A DNA stretch of 32,188 bases from Euprymna scolopes (GCA_024364805.1 CM044488.1:43086469-43118656), one strand, 5' to 3'; shown: positions 9,856 to 19,620, counted from the stretch's first letter. Translations and numbers: made by a program. Notes: a model not told the origin generated them from the letters alone.

Positions 9856-10262
9856 ATTTCTAAGTATCTCTCAATACAACCATTCTTTCTTTAAAGCATG
9901 TGGTTTTACCAAAATTTCCTATCTTCAGAGTCCGTTGCCTTATTGTTGAACTTTGCGTGATCTTTTAAGCTGAACTAGTTGAATTGTAGAGGGCGGATCA
10001 AGCACATCAATGCACAGTTCAAGGTCACTTACAGCAAAATGTAGTATCTGCTAGTCTCTCTCTATCCCCCCTCTCTCTCTCTCTCTTTATTTTGAACGGT
10101 AACCATACAGGGGGTAGATCGAATTCCTGGTGAAGGTAACAGATCTCATAAAGTTCAACAATAAGGCAACAAACTCTGAAGAAAATTGGGATACTTTCGT
10201 AAAATCACATGCTTCAAAGACACGTAAAGAAAAAATGGTTATACTGGAGGATACTTAGAAAT
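9856..10262. repeat. Long inverted repeat (arms about 108-122 bp)
   Basis: The left arm (9856-9963) and right arm (10141-10262) are inverted copies with scattered mismatches and small indels. A 20-bp block (GTTCAACAATAAGGCAAC plus neighbours) is identical between them. The 177-bp spacer contains a (CT)n run at about 10064-10086. No clear target duplication or known terminal motif was seen. It may be a foldback element or two copies of one repeat inserted head to head. Confidence 0.85.
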
Positions 10263-10357
10263 ACTAGGGAAGAGTTAGAGCTGATTTAATTGAAAATTTC
10301 AAAACAGTCAATTTTTGATAACTGTGTATAACAGATTAGACCAGGTACACTGAACCG

Positions 10358-10427
10358 ATTATACCGATTCGACAATATTGATCCGACTATATCGATCTGA
10401 ATATATTGATTCAACTGTATCGATAGA
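10358..10427. repeat. 14-bp degenerate minisatellite
   Basis: Five consecutive 14-bp units fit the pattern ACTATATCGATTCG with substitutions but no indels. The exact period with degenerate content suggests an old tandem array. A partial unit may precede it. Confidence 0.8.
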
Positions 10428-10689
10428 AATCTGATTTTTATGAATAAATGCTTGTAGGACTATCAAATTATCGTTGTCTTTCTGTGTTTTGCTTGTTTTC
10501 ACTTTTTATATCCGCCTGTTTGGGATGGCATTGTTTGATCTTGGACAATCTTTCTTTCAAAAGTAGCTATAAAAGGGACTTGACTCTAGGTTATTCTTAC
10601 GGATGAAATTACGACTGCAAAGCTAACGTCAAAAATTATCGGCCAGCCAATGGCCAAACGAGGATGAAAAGATATTAGACATTTTACCC

Positions 10690-10692
<3 letters not shown>
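10428..10692. other. Unannotated DNA
   Basis: No gene or repeat family recognised. Confidence 0.4.

Positions 10693-10759
<67 letters not shown>
10693..10759. repeat. (GA)n microsatellite
   Basis: An uninterrupted run of about 33 GA units. A minus-strand open frame through it is Leu/Ser repeats only and is not a gene. Confidence 0.97.
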
Positions 10760-10762
<3 letters not shown>

Positions 10763-10849
10763 TTTGTAGTTGGAGCTGGATTCACATACCACTTTCTACT
10801 TCTTTCGTTTTTATTTACGTTCTTTTCCTTTTTATTTAACGGCAGAAGA

Positions 10850-11080
10850 TGTAACACAAGGTCGGGAAGTAGGATGTGAAATTGGTGCTGTAGAAGTAGA
10901 GCACTCTGGCCGAAGAAAAATTGTCTAGGAAAACATGTCGGCATTTCCTGGTAGAGGACTCTCGGGCAGTTGGCAATACACTAACCCCTTCTCAAAGGGA
11001 GAGAAAGCAAAGCCTAGAGAAGGTGAACCTTCTAGAACTAATTAGAAGCATGACACAGAGCGACACCAAACCATATGATT
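10850..11080 (+). repeat. Dispersed repeat with telomere-type junction, copy 2
   Basis: Diverged copy of the block at 4620-4850. Shared blocks in the same order are the GTAACACAAGG phrase, GTCGGCATTTCC, then ACCCCTTCTCAAAGGGAGA and CCTTCTAGAACT. The triple TTAGGG of copy 1 is reduced here to CTAACCCC. Confidence 0.6.
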
Positions 11081-11364
11081 TTTGTATGAAATTAATTTCA
11101 AATTGTAGTTGATGATCCATGCTGAACTTGGCATTTTCTGGCAGTTTATGTAAACAGCCGGGACAACCCGAATAAAAACTTCGTGGTATCATAATCATAA
11201 CGAGGTAGCGCTAACAAACAGGAAAAGTAATGGAAAATATTTATTCCACAGTAGCATACCTCATGCCGACAGAAAACTAGGATGCCCAATACTCTGCCCG
11301 TTTGATTTTGTGTAACAGTGTGCAGACGCCACAATAGCAGCTGTATGCAACTCACTGAGCCATG
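11081..11364. other. Unannotated DNA
   Basis: Two short minus-strand frames of about 68 residues lack any recognisable domain and are not called. Confidence 0.4.
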
Positions 11365-11705
11365 TGTGAGGTGACGTCACAGCAAAGAAGAAAAAAGATT
11401 ATAAAAAGAACGAAACGTGTGCGCAGACCGATGATCACGTTAAGAAAGAAAGGGAATTACACGTGTTACACAGGTGGCCCGAGAGCGATAGGAAAAGACG
11501 CGTGCTAAACATGGCTGGATAAGGACGGAGTACCATATGTACAACACGATAGAGTCTTGTGAAGCACATTGGAGCGCGAAAGAACTTCTGAACAAGAGAC
11601 AAGGCGTTATTCTGGAAAGTACCTGTAAATAAATGTTTGCTGTTTCACTTAAAAAGGAGTGGGTCGAATTCTTTCCTTGTCTTCCTTTCCGTGTTATAAA
11701 CTCTA
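11365..11705 (+). mobile_element. Solo-LTR-like fossil (candidate)
   Basis: This roughly 340-bp block begins TGTGAGGTGACGTCAC. It carries a TATAAAA box at about 11400-11406 and an AATAAA signal near 11625-11633, in the order expected for U3, R and U5 of a long terminal repeat. CATG lies on both sides (11361-11364 and 11706-11709), which could be a 4-bp target duplication as made by Gypsy-type elements. The right end is not the usual CA, and no primer-binding site or internal region is seen. It may instead be an unrelated promoter-bearing repeat. It is an old fossil without coding capacity. Confidence 0.35.
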
Positions 11706-12139
11706 CATGCTAACACGTGTATAACATTACATTTGCTATGAAGCCACCACTCTGAAGAACTACTAAATAGTATAATATTTTATTTCCTGTCTTCCAAATA
11801 GTATTTTATGTCTTCTATCCTCCTATATTTCTTTCATTATCTATATTCTCTCTCATAGTTCTTTAGCTATATTCTGTTCTTTTATATCACACTTCATGTT
11901 AAATATTTGGCGAGCAAATTCACAAATTTGTCTAGTTTGCAAATAACATAGGAACTGAAGTGATCTCGAAGGTGAGAAAGTATATATAGACGGGAATGAT
12001 ATCAGATGACTCAAAGAGAGAGTGCTTGAAAAATAGTCAGTTCGTTTGGAAGCTGAGAAGTGCGAACATATTTTACAATGTCTTCACAAGTGTTGTGATC
12101 GTGAAGAGCTGACAATAATTTACGCAAAACGGTGGTTTA
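11706..12139. other. Unannotated AT-rich DNA
   Basis: No gene or structured element was recognised between the LTR-like block and the mariner end. Confidence 0.45.
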
Positions 12140-13050
12140 CACGGTGCCTTCAATAAGTTTCTAAACGTTTTGTACAGGCATTTAAAATTGTCGTAGACTT
12201 TTGAAAATGCAGTATGTTATTGCGATACTTTGTTATATACATATTGTTATATGAGATGACTGACTAATATTTATGATTTCAGGTTCAAACGAAAAGTTAC
12301 AGCAGGAATGGAAATACACCCTACTAAAGCCTGATTCTCACAGCTGGTGAATTTCAAAATGCAATCTAAACGTGAGAACGGTCTAGAAAACAATATGCAA
12401 TAAAATTCTGTTCAAAAATTGGAAAAATGCCACAGAAACGTATGGAATGTTGCAGACTGCGTTTAGACTATATTGCATAAATCGAGTTTTTGAGTGGCAT
12501 AATAGATTCAAGGAAGGCAGGGAGTCTGTGAAGGATCATGAGAGCTGTGGGAGGAGTAAGAAAGACAGAGCACCAGAGTTGATTGACCAAAATAACATTT
12601 CATGGATAAGTACCGTCGTGTGTCTATAGAGACAGTAAGTGTACAATTTGTGTCAGTGCCACAAGGAATTAAATATGCAAGAGATTTGCACAAAGTTTGT
12701 CCCAAGAGTGTTCAAATAATATCAGAAAAATAGACGTAATCATGACCAAGATGGGTTTCAAGACAGTTCCTCACCCGCCCTCTTATAGTCCAGACTTTTC
12801 TCCCTGTGACTTTCAGTTATTCCATAAGCTCAAGGAAAACCTTAGAGGCTGTCGTTATGAGACAAAGAGATAAATGAGGCTGTGACTAGGGTCATTGACA
12901 CACTCATACAGGAGGATTTCCATGGGGACTTTCAGAAGTTGTTGGAACGGTAAAACAAGTGCATTGCAGCCGGATGAGATTACTTCGAAGAGGGGCTTTC
13001 AATAAATATGTCTATACGAAAAAGTTTGGAAACTTATTTAATGCACCTCG
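12140..13050 (+). mobile_element. Mariner DNA transposon, internally deleted
   Basis: Both terminal inverted repeats are present. The first 32 bases at 12140 match the inverted end at 13050 at about 26 positions, sharing AATAAGTTTC and AAAC. TA dinucleotides at 12138-12139 and 13051-13052 give the target duplication. The element is 911 bp against about 1.3 kb for full-length relatives. It keeps the transposase helix-turn-helix region (12447-12575) and the C-terminal catalytic block (about 12770-12960). The DNA coding the middle, including the first two catalytic aspartates, is missing. It is a dead but well-preserved copy. Confidence 0.9.
12360..12960 (+). pseudogene. Mariner transposase remnant
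   Basis: The N-terminal frame reads MLQTAFRLYCINRVFEWHNRF and continues KEGRESVKDHESCGR, the helix-turn-helix and linker of mariner transposases that bind the inverted ends. Upstream text in another frame (QKLEKCHRN) continues the homology, so at least one frameshift is present. A later frame carries PSYSPDFSPCDFQLFHKLKE, which holds the third catalytic aspartate, then RVIDTLIQEDFHGDFQKLLE and the conserved YFEEG C-terminus. PSYSPD has one residue more than the usual PPYSPD spacing. The first two catalytic aspartates are deleted, so the protein could not cut DNA. Confidence 0.88.
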
Positions 13051-13139
13051 TATTTATAAGAGTGTATTCATTGAAGTATAAAATAGTATGTTATAGAAAG
13101 TCTGCGTTCGACACTGCGAACGTTTAAATTCGTGTTCCT

Positions 13140-14030
13140 CCTTTGTCTTTTTCTTCCTTCTTTTTTTGTTATTTTAAAAATTCGTGTTCGCCATTTGTTT
13201 TTTCCTTTCGTATTTGCTTTGTGTTTTCTTTGTTTACATTTCCGTTCTTTCTTTCGTTTCCCTACATTCATTCTTTCATCTCTTCTTTCTTTCTAGGCTA
13301 TCTTTATTTTTTATTCTCTCTATATATATTCTTTCGATATTCATTCATTCCTTTCATTTCTTTCATTTTTTATATTTTCCTTCCTTTTCCTTTCATTAAT
13401 ACTTTTCTTCAATATCTTCTTTCTCCTTTCATGACCTTCATTCATACATTTAAAAAAACTTTCCTTCTTTCTTTCTTTTCAAAATTTTCTTTACTCATTT
13501 TTTTATTCCTTTCCTTCCCGAATTCATCCATTTTTCTTTTCTATGTCCACTTATCTTTCACTCTTTATTTGCTTCTTTTTCTTTTCCTCTTTTCTTTCTT
13601 TTTTCTTTTCTCTTTCGTTCACAGTATCTTTTTTTTTAATCTTTATTCTAATGAACCCCTCTATTCTCTCCTCTGTTGTACTTTGTTCTTTCTTCCTTTC
13701 TTTCTTTCTTTCAATCTTTGATTCTCCTTTTTTTACCTTTCTTAAATTCCTTTTCTATGTTTTCCTTCATGATTCCACTTCTTTTTTTCGGTCTATCTTT
13801 CTACTTCTACCATTCTTCCATCTATTTCTTTCTATACTTCTTCCCCCTCTTTTTATTACGTCCCTTTTTAAATATTTATTTCATTTCTTCTCGCAGTCAT
13901 CCGTCATTATCGTTTCTCTCTTATTTCTTTGTTTTTATTTACATCTTATTGTATTTCTTTCTATTTTCATTCCTACTTTCTTTTATTATTTTCCTTTTCT
14001 TCTTTCCCTTATTTTCTCCTTGCAATATTG
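13140..14030. repeat. 890-bp polypyrimidine tract
   Basis: The plus strand is almost entirely T and C with TTTC, TTCC and TTTCTTTC motifs and few purines. Overlapping open frames of up to 192 residues in all plus frames are Phe/Ser/Leu-rich because of the composition. They have no start context, domain or codon preference, so no gene is called. It probably arose from decayed TTTC/TTCC microsatellites. Confidence 0.9.
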
Positions 14031-14238
14031 TGGGTCTGCATAATATAAGAGGGATGTATACATAAAATATTCTACAGTGACTTTACATACATGCGTAACA
14101 AAACGTTCGGTGTATATAATGTCTCATTTGTGTCCCTTTGTGTATGGGCGTGCCTGTTTTACATATACAATAAGCAACATAACCTTTTATCGTCGTGTTA
14201 TCTTTTTTTTAACAACGCCGAACACAGTTAGTGATTTC

Positions 14239-14400
14239 TAGGGCTATGACAACAGCATATTCTTTTCATTGTTTTGAGTATATATCTGACACATTTAGAC
14301 ACAAGAACCACATCACTCTACATAAAAACATATAAGATATCAATGGATATATACCTGAGAATCAAAACAAGGAAAATAATATGCTATTGTCATAGCCCTA
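14239..14400. mobile_element. hAT-type miniature inverted-repeat element
   Basis: The 39-bp ends (14239-14277 and 14362-14400) are inverted copies with 36 of 39 matches, beginning TAGGGCTATGACAA. They are flanked by a perfect 8-bp direct duplication, GTGATTTC, at 14231-14238 and 14401-14408. An 8-bp target duplication and a YAGGG start are hallmarks of the hAT superfamily. The 162-bp element has no coding capacity and would have been moved by a hAT transposase in trans. Confidence 0.88.
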
Positions 14401-14408
14401 GTGATTTC

Positions 14409-14907
14409 ATAATCTTTTATTCTTAAATTATTCTGCAATTTCACCGTTGTCTACATCCCCCCCCCAACTCGTATCGAATGGATTTACTCATTCCATGTCC
14501 AGCCCGGCCAAATACCGCTACTCGATTGATCAACTTAACTAACTAAAACTCCAAGACTATATCTAAAACTATATTTCTAATTCATTACGTCATCACCTGA
14601 TGGTTTTCATATAATCCATTTGTTATTATCCCCATGTTCAAAACTGTCTTCTTGATTCACGATTCCTATTCCTATTGAAAACATAATTGTCAGATTAAAA
14701 TTTTATTCTATCAAGTTTATATGCCTAAGTTATTCTGATGAATATTTAATTCTATAAACCTTTTTTGGTGACACTCTACTTAGACTTACGAAGCACAATC
14801 ATAATAGTAATCGACTACTTTATTTTCTGGCGTTGCCCGGAACCAACAACATAACACCCTATTCTTCATTCATTGTACTCGCTTCTTTCTATCCACTTAA
14901 AGCCCCA

Positions 14908-14911
<4 letters not shown>
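14409..14911. other. Unannotated AT-rich DNA
   Basis: A C run of about nine lies near 14458-14466. No gene or element recognised. Confidence 0.45.

Positions 14912-14951
<40 letters not shown>
14912..14951. repeat. (TA)n microsatellite
   Basis: About 20 uninterrupted AT/TA units. Confidence 0.95.
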
Positions 14952-14953
<2 letters not shown>

Positions 14954-15107
14954 ACAAAAACACCTTTTCTCTACACAACAACTAAACAGAACCAAATACC
15001 CCGAATAAATATTTGATAGCATCAAAACTTAAATCATGAAAAACGTTTATGAAGGTATTAAATAACCCGAAAATGGTTGATATGCTGTAAAACAAATTAA
15101 CCAAACC

Positions 15108-15144
<37 letters not shown>
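15108..15144. repeat. (ATCT)n tetranucleotide microsatellite
   Basis: Nine uninterrupted ATCT units. Confidence 0.95.
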
Positions 15145-16880
15145 GTCCAAGTAAGACGTTCCAGTCTCAATTCACATCTCTCTCAATAAAAGATCATCAG
15201 GATGGTCAGTATCTTGCATATTTCTATCAATGGCGACTCTCATGATGGCAACGAAACAATCAGATAGATAAGGCTGAGTGATACGGTGATTAGTCGGAGT
15301 TAAAAAAAAAAAGAAACATATCGAAATGCTGATTGATACTAACGACGAAGAAAATCACCAATTTAATCTAAAAGTCACATTAAAATAAAATAAGACATAT
15401 CTTGTAAACAATCTATTAAGAATACATTTAATTCTGTAGGTAAATGCCATATTCTCTTATTTTTTAGACGTTTCTTAAAAGGCATATATACACATTTTAT
15501 ATATGAGATGTTAGCTGATACCGCAATGGACATGAATTCAGGCTCCCAGCCCTGAACCCTATATTACCATTTTCTCATATTTTTTTTTTAATTCCTTAAA
15601 TAATTTTCTGAGGCTATCTCCTATATCATGAAGTTCCCTGTACGTCTAAAATATTCGGCTCGAATGCGATATTATTGTAAAATGCGTCGTTGTTGTCGTC
15701 ATAATCAACCACCACCACCAAAAGCGATTTTCTTTTACTGCGTTGCCATCTAATTTACATATTACTCGGATTGCTATTTATTTTCTTTTAGTTGCATAAT
15801 ACACTCACCTAGATGAAATACTTATCTTTGCAGGTGCGCACAGCTTTGCATATGTAATGACCTTGGGAGTTAAGAATTGATAAGCAGAGGAGACACCTAC
15901 TTTGTTCAACCTGTTAAAAGTGTCAAGGAAGCATATTCCCATACGAAACAAAATGATGGGTGTTTTTTTTTATCTCGTTTCTTTTTGAACATATTCTTTA
16001 GGGAGAAACAGTATTTGGCATTACGATCACATGTTAGTCATAATCACTTATCCATATTGCGCACTGCATTTTTTCACCGCACAACGATTATCAGGTTGAA
16101 GAATGTATAGCGTCGCTGCTTGTTGTGGAAGTTGCCATTAAAGGCGTTGGAGCACTTTCATGGAAGAGAAAGATTGTTTCCCCACACATACAGCTGCAAC
16201 AAACCCTTAGAGTCTGAATCGTTAAACGATGGTTCCTCAACCTGTTTATTTGCGTCCTCAAAGGTGTACGATTTCAACTCTAGGGAGGTCGTTTGGTAAG
16301 CGTGCAAAAATGGTGGTGATGATGGTTGGGGGAATTTCTGATGAGCAGTCAAGGAGTTTGTGTCAACACACTTTAATAATAACAATAACAAAGTAACAAG
16401 AAAAGTTTATATTAAAAAATTACACTGTCAACAAAAGAAATATCGAATATAGTCAAGATTGTCAGAGCTTTTGAACTTCCGGTTTCTGGTCAAGTGAACA
16501 AATAAGCCATTCTTAACATAATAAAGAAAAAAGTTTCACTTAATCTAAAAGGAAGGTACTCTTTAATTATAAGAGACAATATTTTGCTCGTCACCGTTGT
16601 TACGTTGTCGGACCAAAAACAGGAAGTAAAAAAAAACAGCAGAGAATTTTGACTAAAACCGAAATATCCATTTCACTCTCTTATAATTTAGTTTGATTAA
16701 AAGATCATCTAGTATAGTGAATCTAAATATGACAGCGGGTTTATTTGCCTTTTCAATTAGGAGCTAAGTGAAGTGCCTGTTCTAATACTACACATCATGT
16801 TTTTCTCTTCTCGATAAGTGGAGACTTTTAGATAGAAGCTATTTTTATTTTTGTCCAAATTCCAAGTTTTCCTTTTCGAG
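15145..16880. other. Unannotated AT-rich DNA
   Basis: No convincing gene. Small frames at 15877-16110 (plus) and 16158-16391 (minus) lack recognisable domains and codon signal. A weak inverted pair (CTTCCGGTTTCTGGTC near 16477 and GACCAAAAACAGGAAG near 16611) was not extendable. Confidence 0.45.
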
Positions 16881-16935
16881 GAACTGGATTTTCCCCACAT
16901 TAAAAACCACTCTTGTGTCTAACCTGGCTACTGCG
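16881..16935 (+). repeat. Dispersed repeat fragment, copy B
   Basis: GAACTGGATTTTCCCCACAT followed by TAAAAACCACTCTTGTGTCTAA matches the stretch at 2874-2928. Flanking sequence on the far side is not clearly shared, so only this core is called. Confidence 0.6.
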
Positions 16936-17094
16936 GGTAGACAAATAAATAAGGATTATCATGAGTTTTCGCCTAGTGGTCATTATTTGATCCAGAGTTT
17001 TGGAGCTTAGCTTATGCTCCCTGAATGGTGTTTATTCTGGCAGATAGTTCTCTTAAGCTGACCATCCCCTCTTGACATGCACCTAAGTTATTTA

Positions 17095-17960
17095 CAAGGT
17101 GCAACGATAAATGTTTGTCGTAGAAAAGACGGCATGATTCGATTTCCGTTTAATGAAAATCAGTTTTCTGTTTTTTGTTTTTGTTGCAGACCATCTACTA
17201 ACTGGCCAGTTTTGTAAAAATCTCAAAAGCGATAGGCGCCTTCTACCATGTCTGAAAGTGACACAATGTTTGACGAGCGACATCGAAGATGCGCCGCTGT
17301 ACAGCTCATGCTCTTTACCGATTCAAGTTATGACAACGGGACCATTATCAGCATCCTCAAAATGAATCGCTGGATGAATAATCACGAATAACAGGGACGT
17401 TCCCACAGTGATGAAAACGAAGTTTCCGGACACGATTATAGTCTTTGGTGCGGTTTCAAGTATAGGTCACGTGATGCCGCATCATATTTTCGAAGTTGGC
17501 TTGAAAGTCAACATCAAAATGTACCTGGATGTGTGTTGTGTGTGTTGTGTGTGTGGTGATGTACTGGTGAAATCAGGTGGCCGCCGGTTTCAGAAAGCGT
17601 ACTACGACTTTGTACCCTTCTCTCACTGGCCCTCATCCTCCCTCGATCTGAACCCAGTGGACTACTTCGTTTGGTCATACGTTGAGATCATAACCGACAT
17701 GACTTCCCACAAAATCAAAGCTAGCCTGATCGCTGTCATCGGCTAAGTATTCGCCGAGATCCCACTGGTGCTTGTGGAAAAGGCATGCCCCCAGTTCCAG
17801 ATACGCATCGAGGCGGTGATTGAGGCTGAAACCGATTACATTGAATACATGTCAGATCTACTACATAATCAAATTACCTGAATTGATTTTTTCAATAAAA
17901 GTTTTAAAATAAAGCTGTCGTATTATTTTCTTTGGGCGACAATTTTATCGTTTCACCCTG
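17095..17960 (+). mobile_element. Tc1/mariner transposon, internally deleted
   Basis: Terminal inverted repeats match at 15 of the first 17 bases (CAAGGTGCAACGATAAA against the inverted right end). TA duplications lie at 17093-17094 and 17961-17962. Length is 866 bp, shorter than full elements of about 1.3 kb. The family differs from the copy at 12140-13050, with unrelated ends and a WPxSSxDLNP motif in place of the YSPD type. A polyadenylation-like AATAAA lies near 17894-17910. It could not move without transposase supplied in trans. Confidence 0.9.
17248..17881 (+). pseudogene. Tc1/mariner transposase remnant
   Basis: The ATG at 17248 begins MSESDTMFDERHRRCAAVQL, which looks like a true transposase start. 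The frame stops at about 17391 after MNRWMNNHE. Homology resumes with TIIVFGAVSSIGHVMPHHIF (112-residue frame, 17408-17746) and ends with WPSSSLDLNPVDYFVWSYVE, where the third catalytic acidic residue lies in LDLNP. After a stop at 17743-17745 the frame continues VFAEIPLVLVEKACPQFQIR to about 17881. The first catalytic aspartate and the FQQD..APAH block with the second are missing. A TGTGT-rich insertion at 17528-17560 replaces part of the deleted centre. Confidence 0.85.
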
Positions 17961-18009
17961 TACATATTGGCCTACTTTCTATTGATTGATAAAGACGCAC
18001 TGCTTTTTC

Positions 18010-18165
18010 AGACCATCACTTGCCTTACGTGACTTCGTGTACCCTGATCCGGGGTCTAAGTGGGTACTCGATATGCTCCTTATGGTGGAAGTCCTTCTAC
18101 CTCGCTACGTTTTTAATAAACATCTCCTATTATGCGGCAATCCTTGGTTCGTTAGTTATACCTTC
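18010..18165 (+). repeat. Duplicated block R, copy 1
   Basis: This block matches 18953-19115 in the same orientation. Shared phrases include CTTACGTGACTTCRYGTA, GGTCTAAGTG, GGAAGTSCTTCYACCTCGCTA and TTTTTAATAAACRYCTC. Identity is roughly 75-80 percent by eye with one indel of about 25 bp. No protein is recognised. It is an unnamed repeat. Confidence 0.75.
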
Positions 18166-18309
18166 TTCATGTATCAGGTTCATTTTCACATACAAGATGA
18201 TCATGGTCTATAAGTCCCTCCTGCATTTGAACCGGTTCAACATGGTGTTCTTTGCAGGATAGTACTCATAGCAGGTTGCAATTACTTGCAATACCGTACT
18301 TGTTTTTAC

Positions 18310-18925
18310 TCACATTCGCCACTAAGAATGCATATCGCCACTTGGACGTAGGGGCTACTATTTGGGACCATGCCTAGGAAAGATAAACAAGATGTTGGTT
18401 TACGTTACATTTAAACTTCTGCATATCAGTACAGTCAGGGAAATAGGTAGCAGGAAGGGAAGTCTAAAGTCTAGCTGTTCAAGGAAAGAAACTATTAGAG
18501 TAGAAAGCTTTCTGGCTTTCAGGGATCTCAACAGTAAAATGGTTAGATTTTCGTGCTAAGCCGGTGTGTCGGGGATATGTACGTCGAGGTGACACAAGTG
18601 CAACGAGTTCATTAGAGCACATTTCATTAAAATATTTTTAAAACAGACACAGAAACGCAACATTGCGGCGATGGGACAGAGGTTGGAGCTTAATTGACAA
18701 AGTGGGACCTATTAGATTGGGAAATTTTTGGACCCTATCGAGGAGGAAGAGGCTAGTGGTAGATGCACCAGCCCAGATGTGGCAACAATACTCCATACAT
18801 AGGCGAATGGTGACTGTATAGCGGTATAGGATACACTCAGATGTGAGTAGTCTTCTAGCACGATGGAGGGAACTCACCTTCTTCTAATTTTTGAGGAAAC
18901 TATCAGACTGCTGAATGAATCCATC
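18310..18925 (-). mobile_element. LINE 3' fragment, same family as 5870-8770
   Basis: On the minus strand the 79-residue frame 18638-18877 reads VSSLHRARRLLTSECILYRY and then LCMEYCCHIWAGAS, LLDRVQK and LSHRRNVAFLCLF. This is the C-terminal region after the RT in Jockey/CR1-like LINEs. The corresponding part of the first LINE lies at about 8170-8350. Homology continues in other frames to KYFNEMCSNELVALVSPRRT at about 18545-18635 and to SNSFFP near 18480. The fragment is 5'-truncated at about 18925, a usual outcome of incomplete reverse transcription, and has several stops. Confidence 0.85.
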
Positions 18926-18952
18926 AGACTGATGGATGAACTGTTAGTTAAT

Positions 18953-19115
18953 CTATCACTTACCTTACGTGACTTCACGTAATCTGATCGGAGGTCTAAG
19001 TGATTAAGGGTATTCCACTAGCTAGAGAAGGAAGGAGGCGCCTTACTGCCCCTGATGGCGGAAGTGCTTCCACCTCGCTACCTTTTTTAATAAACGCCTC
19101 TTAATATGTGGCAAT
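18953..19115 (+). repeat. Duplicated block R, copy 2
   Basis: The second copy of the block at 18010-18165. It contains a perfect inverted repeat, TTACGTGACTTCACGTAA (18965-18982), which has decayed in copy 1. The LINE fragment lies between the two copies. Confidence 0.75.
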
Positions 19116-19577
19116 GCCGGCGAGATTTTACAGTTATCAGTGTACTGGAGAGTTCTAGTCAGAGGTGATGATCTTAAACAAAGTTGTGTGCATCTTGCTT
19201 CCACCACAGGAGATGTGACACAATGCCTGGATGAAAGGTATTGACAAGCCAATATAGTTACCATCAAAATTCTTCTTTCTTTATGGGTTCTTTCTACGGA
19301 TTGGAAGCCTCGCCGGCGTATTGCATTACAGATCACTTCTGAATTAAATTTGCGTAATGTTTGCCATTTTTTGTAACTAAAAATTTTGCAAATTTCAAAA
19401 AAAAAAAAAAAAAAAAAATTTGTTTAGGAAAACAATCAAACGGATTTGATTGCCAGAATTGTTTATTTTTGAATAAACGATGCTATAATAAAACTATATT
19501 TTATCAGTAGTTTATATATAATGGAATGTATTTTTAGAATTAAAAATATGAGAACAGTCAAATTATTTTCTTCAACA

Positions 19578-19578
<1 letters not shown>
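19116..19578. other. Unannotated DNA with poly-A run
   Basis: A 22-A run lies at 19397-19418 between matching AAATTT/AAATTTG flanks. A 97-residue minus frame (19043-19336) has no recognisable domain. The region may be relict repeat sequence. Confidence 0.4.

Positions 19579-19620
<42 letters not shown>

Noticed and set aside
10358-10427. A CRISPR array
   Set aside because: Units are contiguous 14-bp repeats without spacers, in what is clearly animal DNA.
13143-14065. Overlapping 129-192-residue open frames
   Set aside because: All are Phe/Ser/Leu-rich products of a pyrimidine tract, in every plus frame at once, with no domain or start context.
16474-16626. A MITE suggested by CTTCCGGTTTCTGGTC and GACCAAAAACAGGAAG
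   Set aside because: The arms are about 16 bp with mismatches, could not be extended and have no target duplication.
19397-19418. Poly-A tail of a processed retrocopy
   Set aside because: No recognisable gene-like or LINE-like sequence lies directly upstream on either strand.
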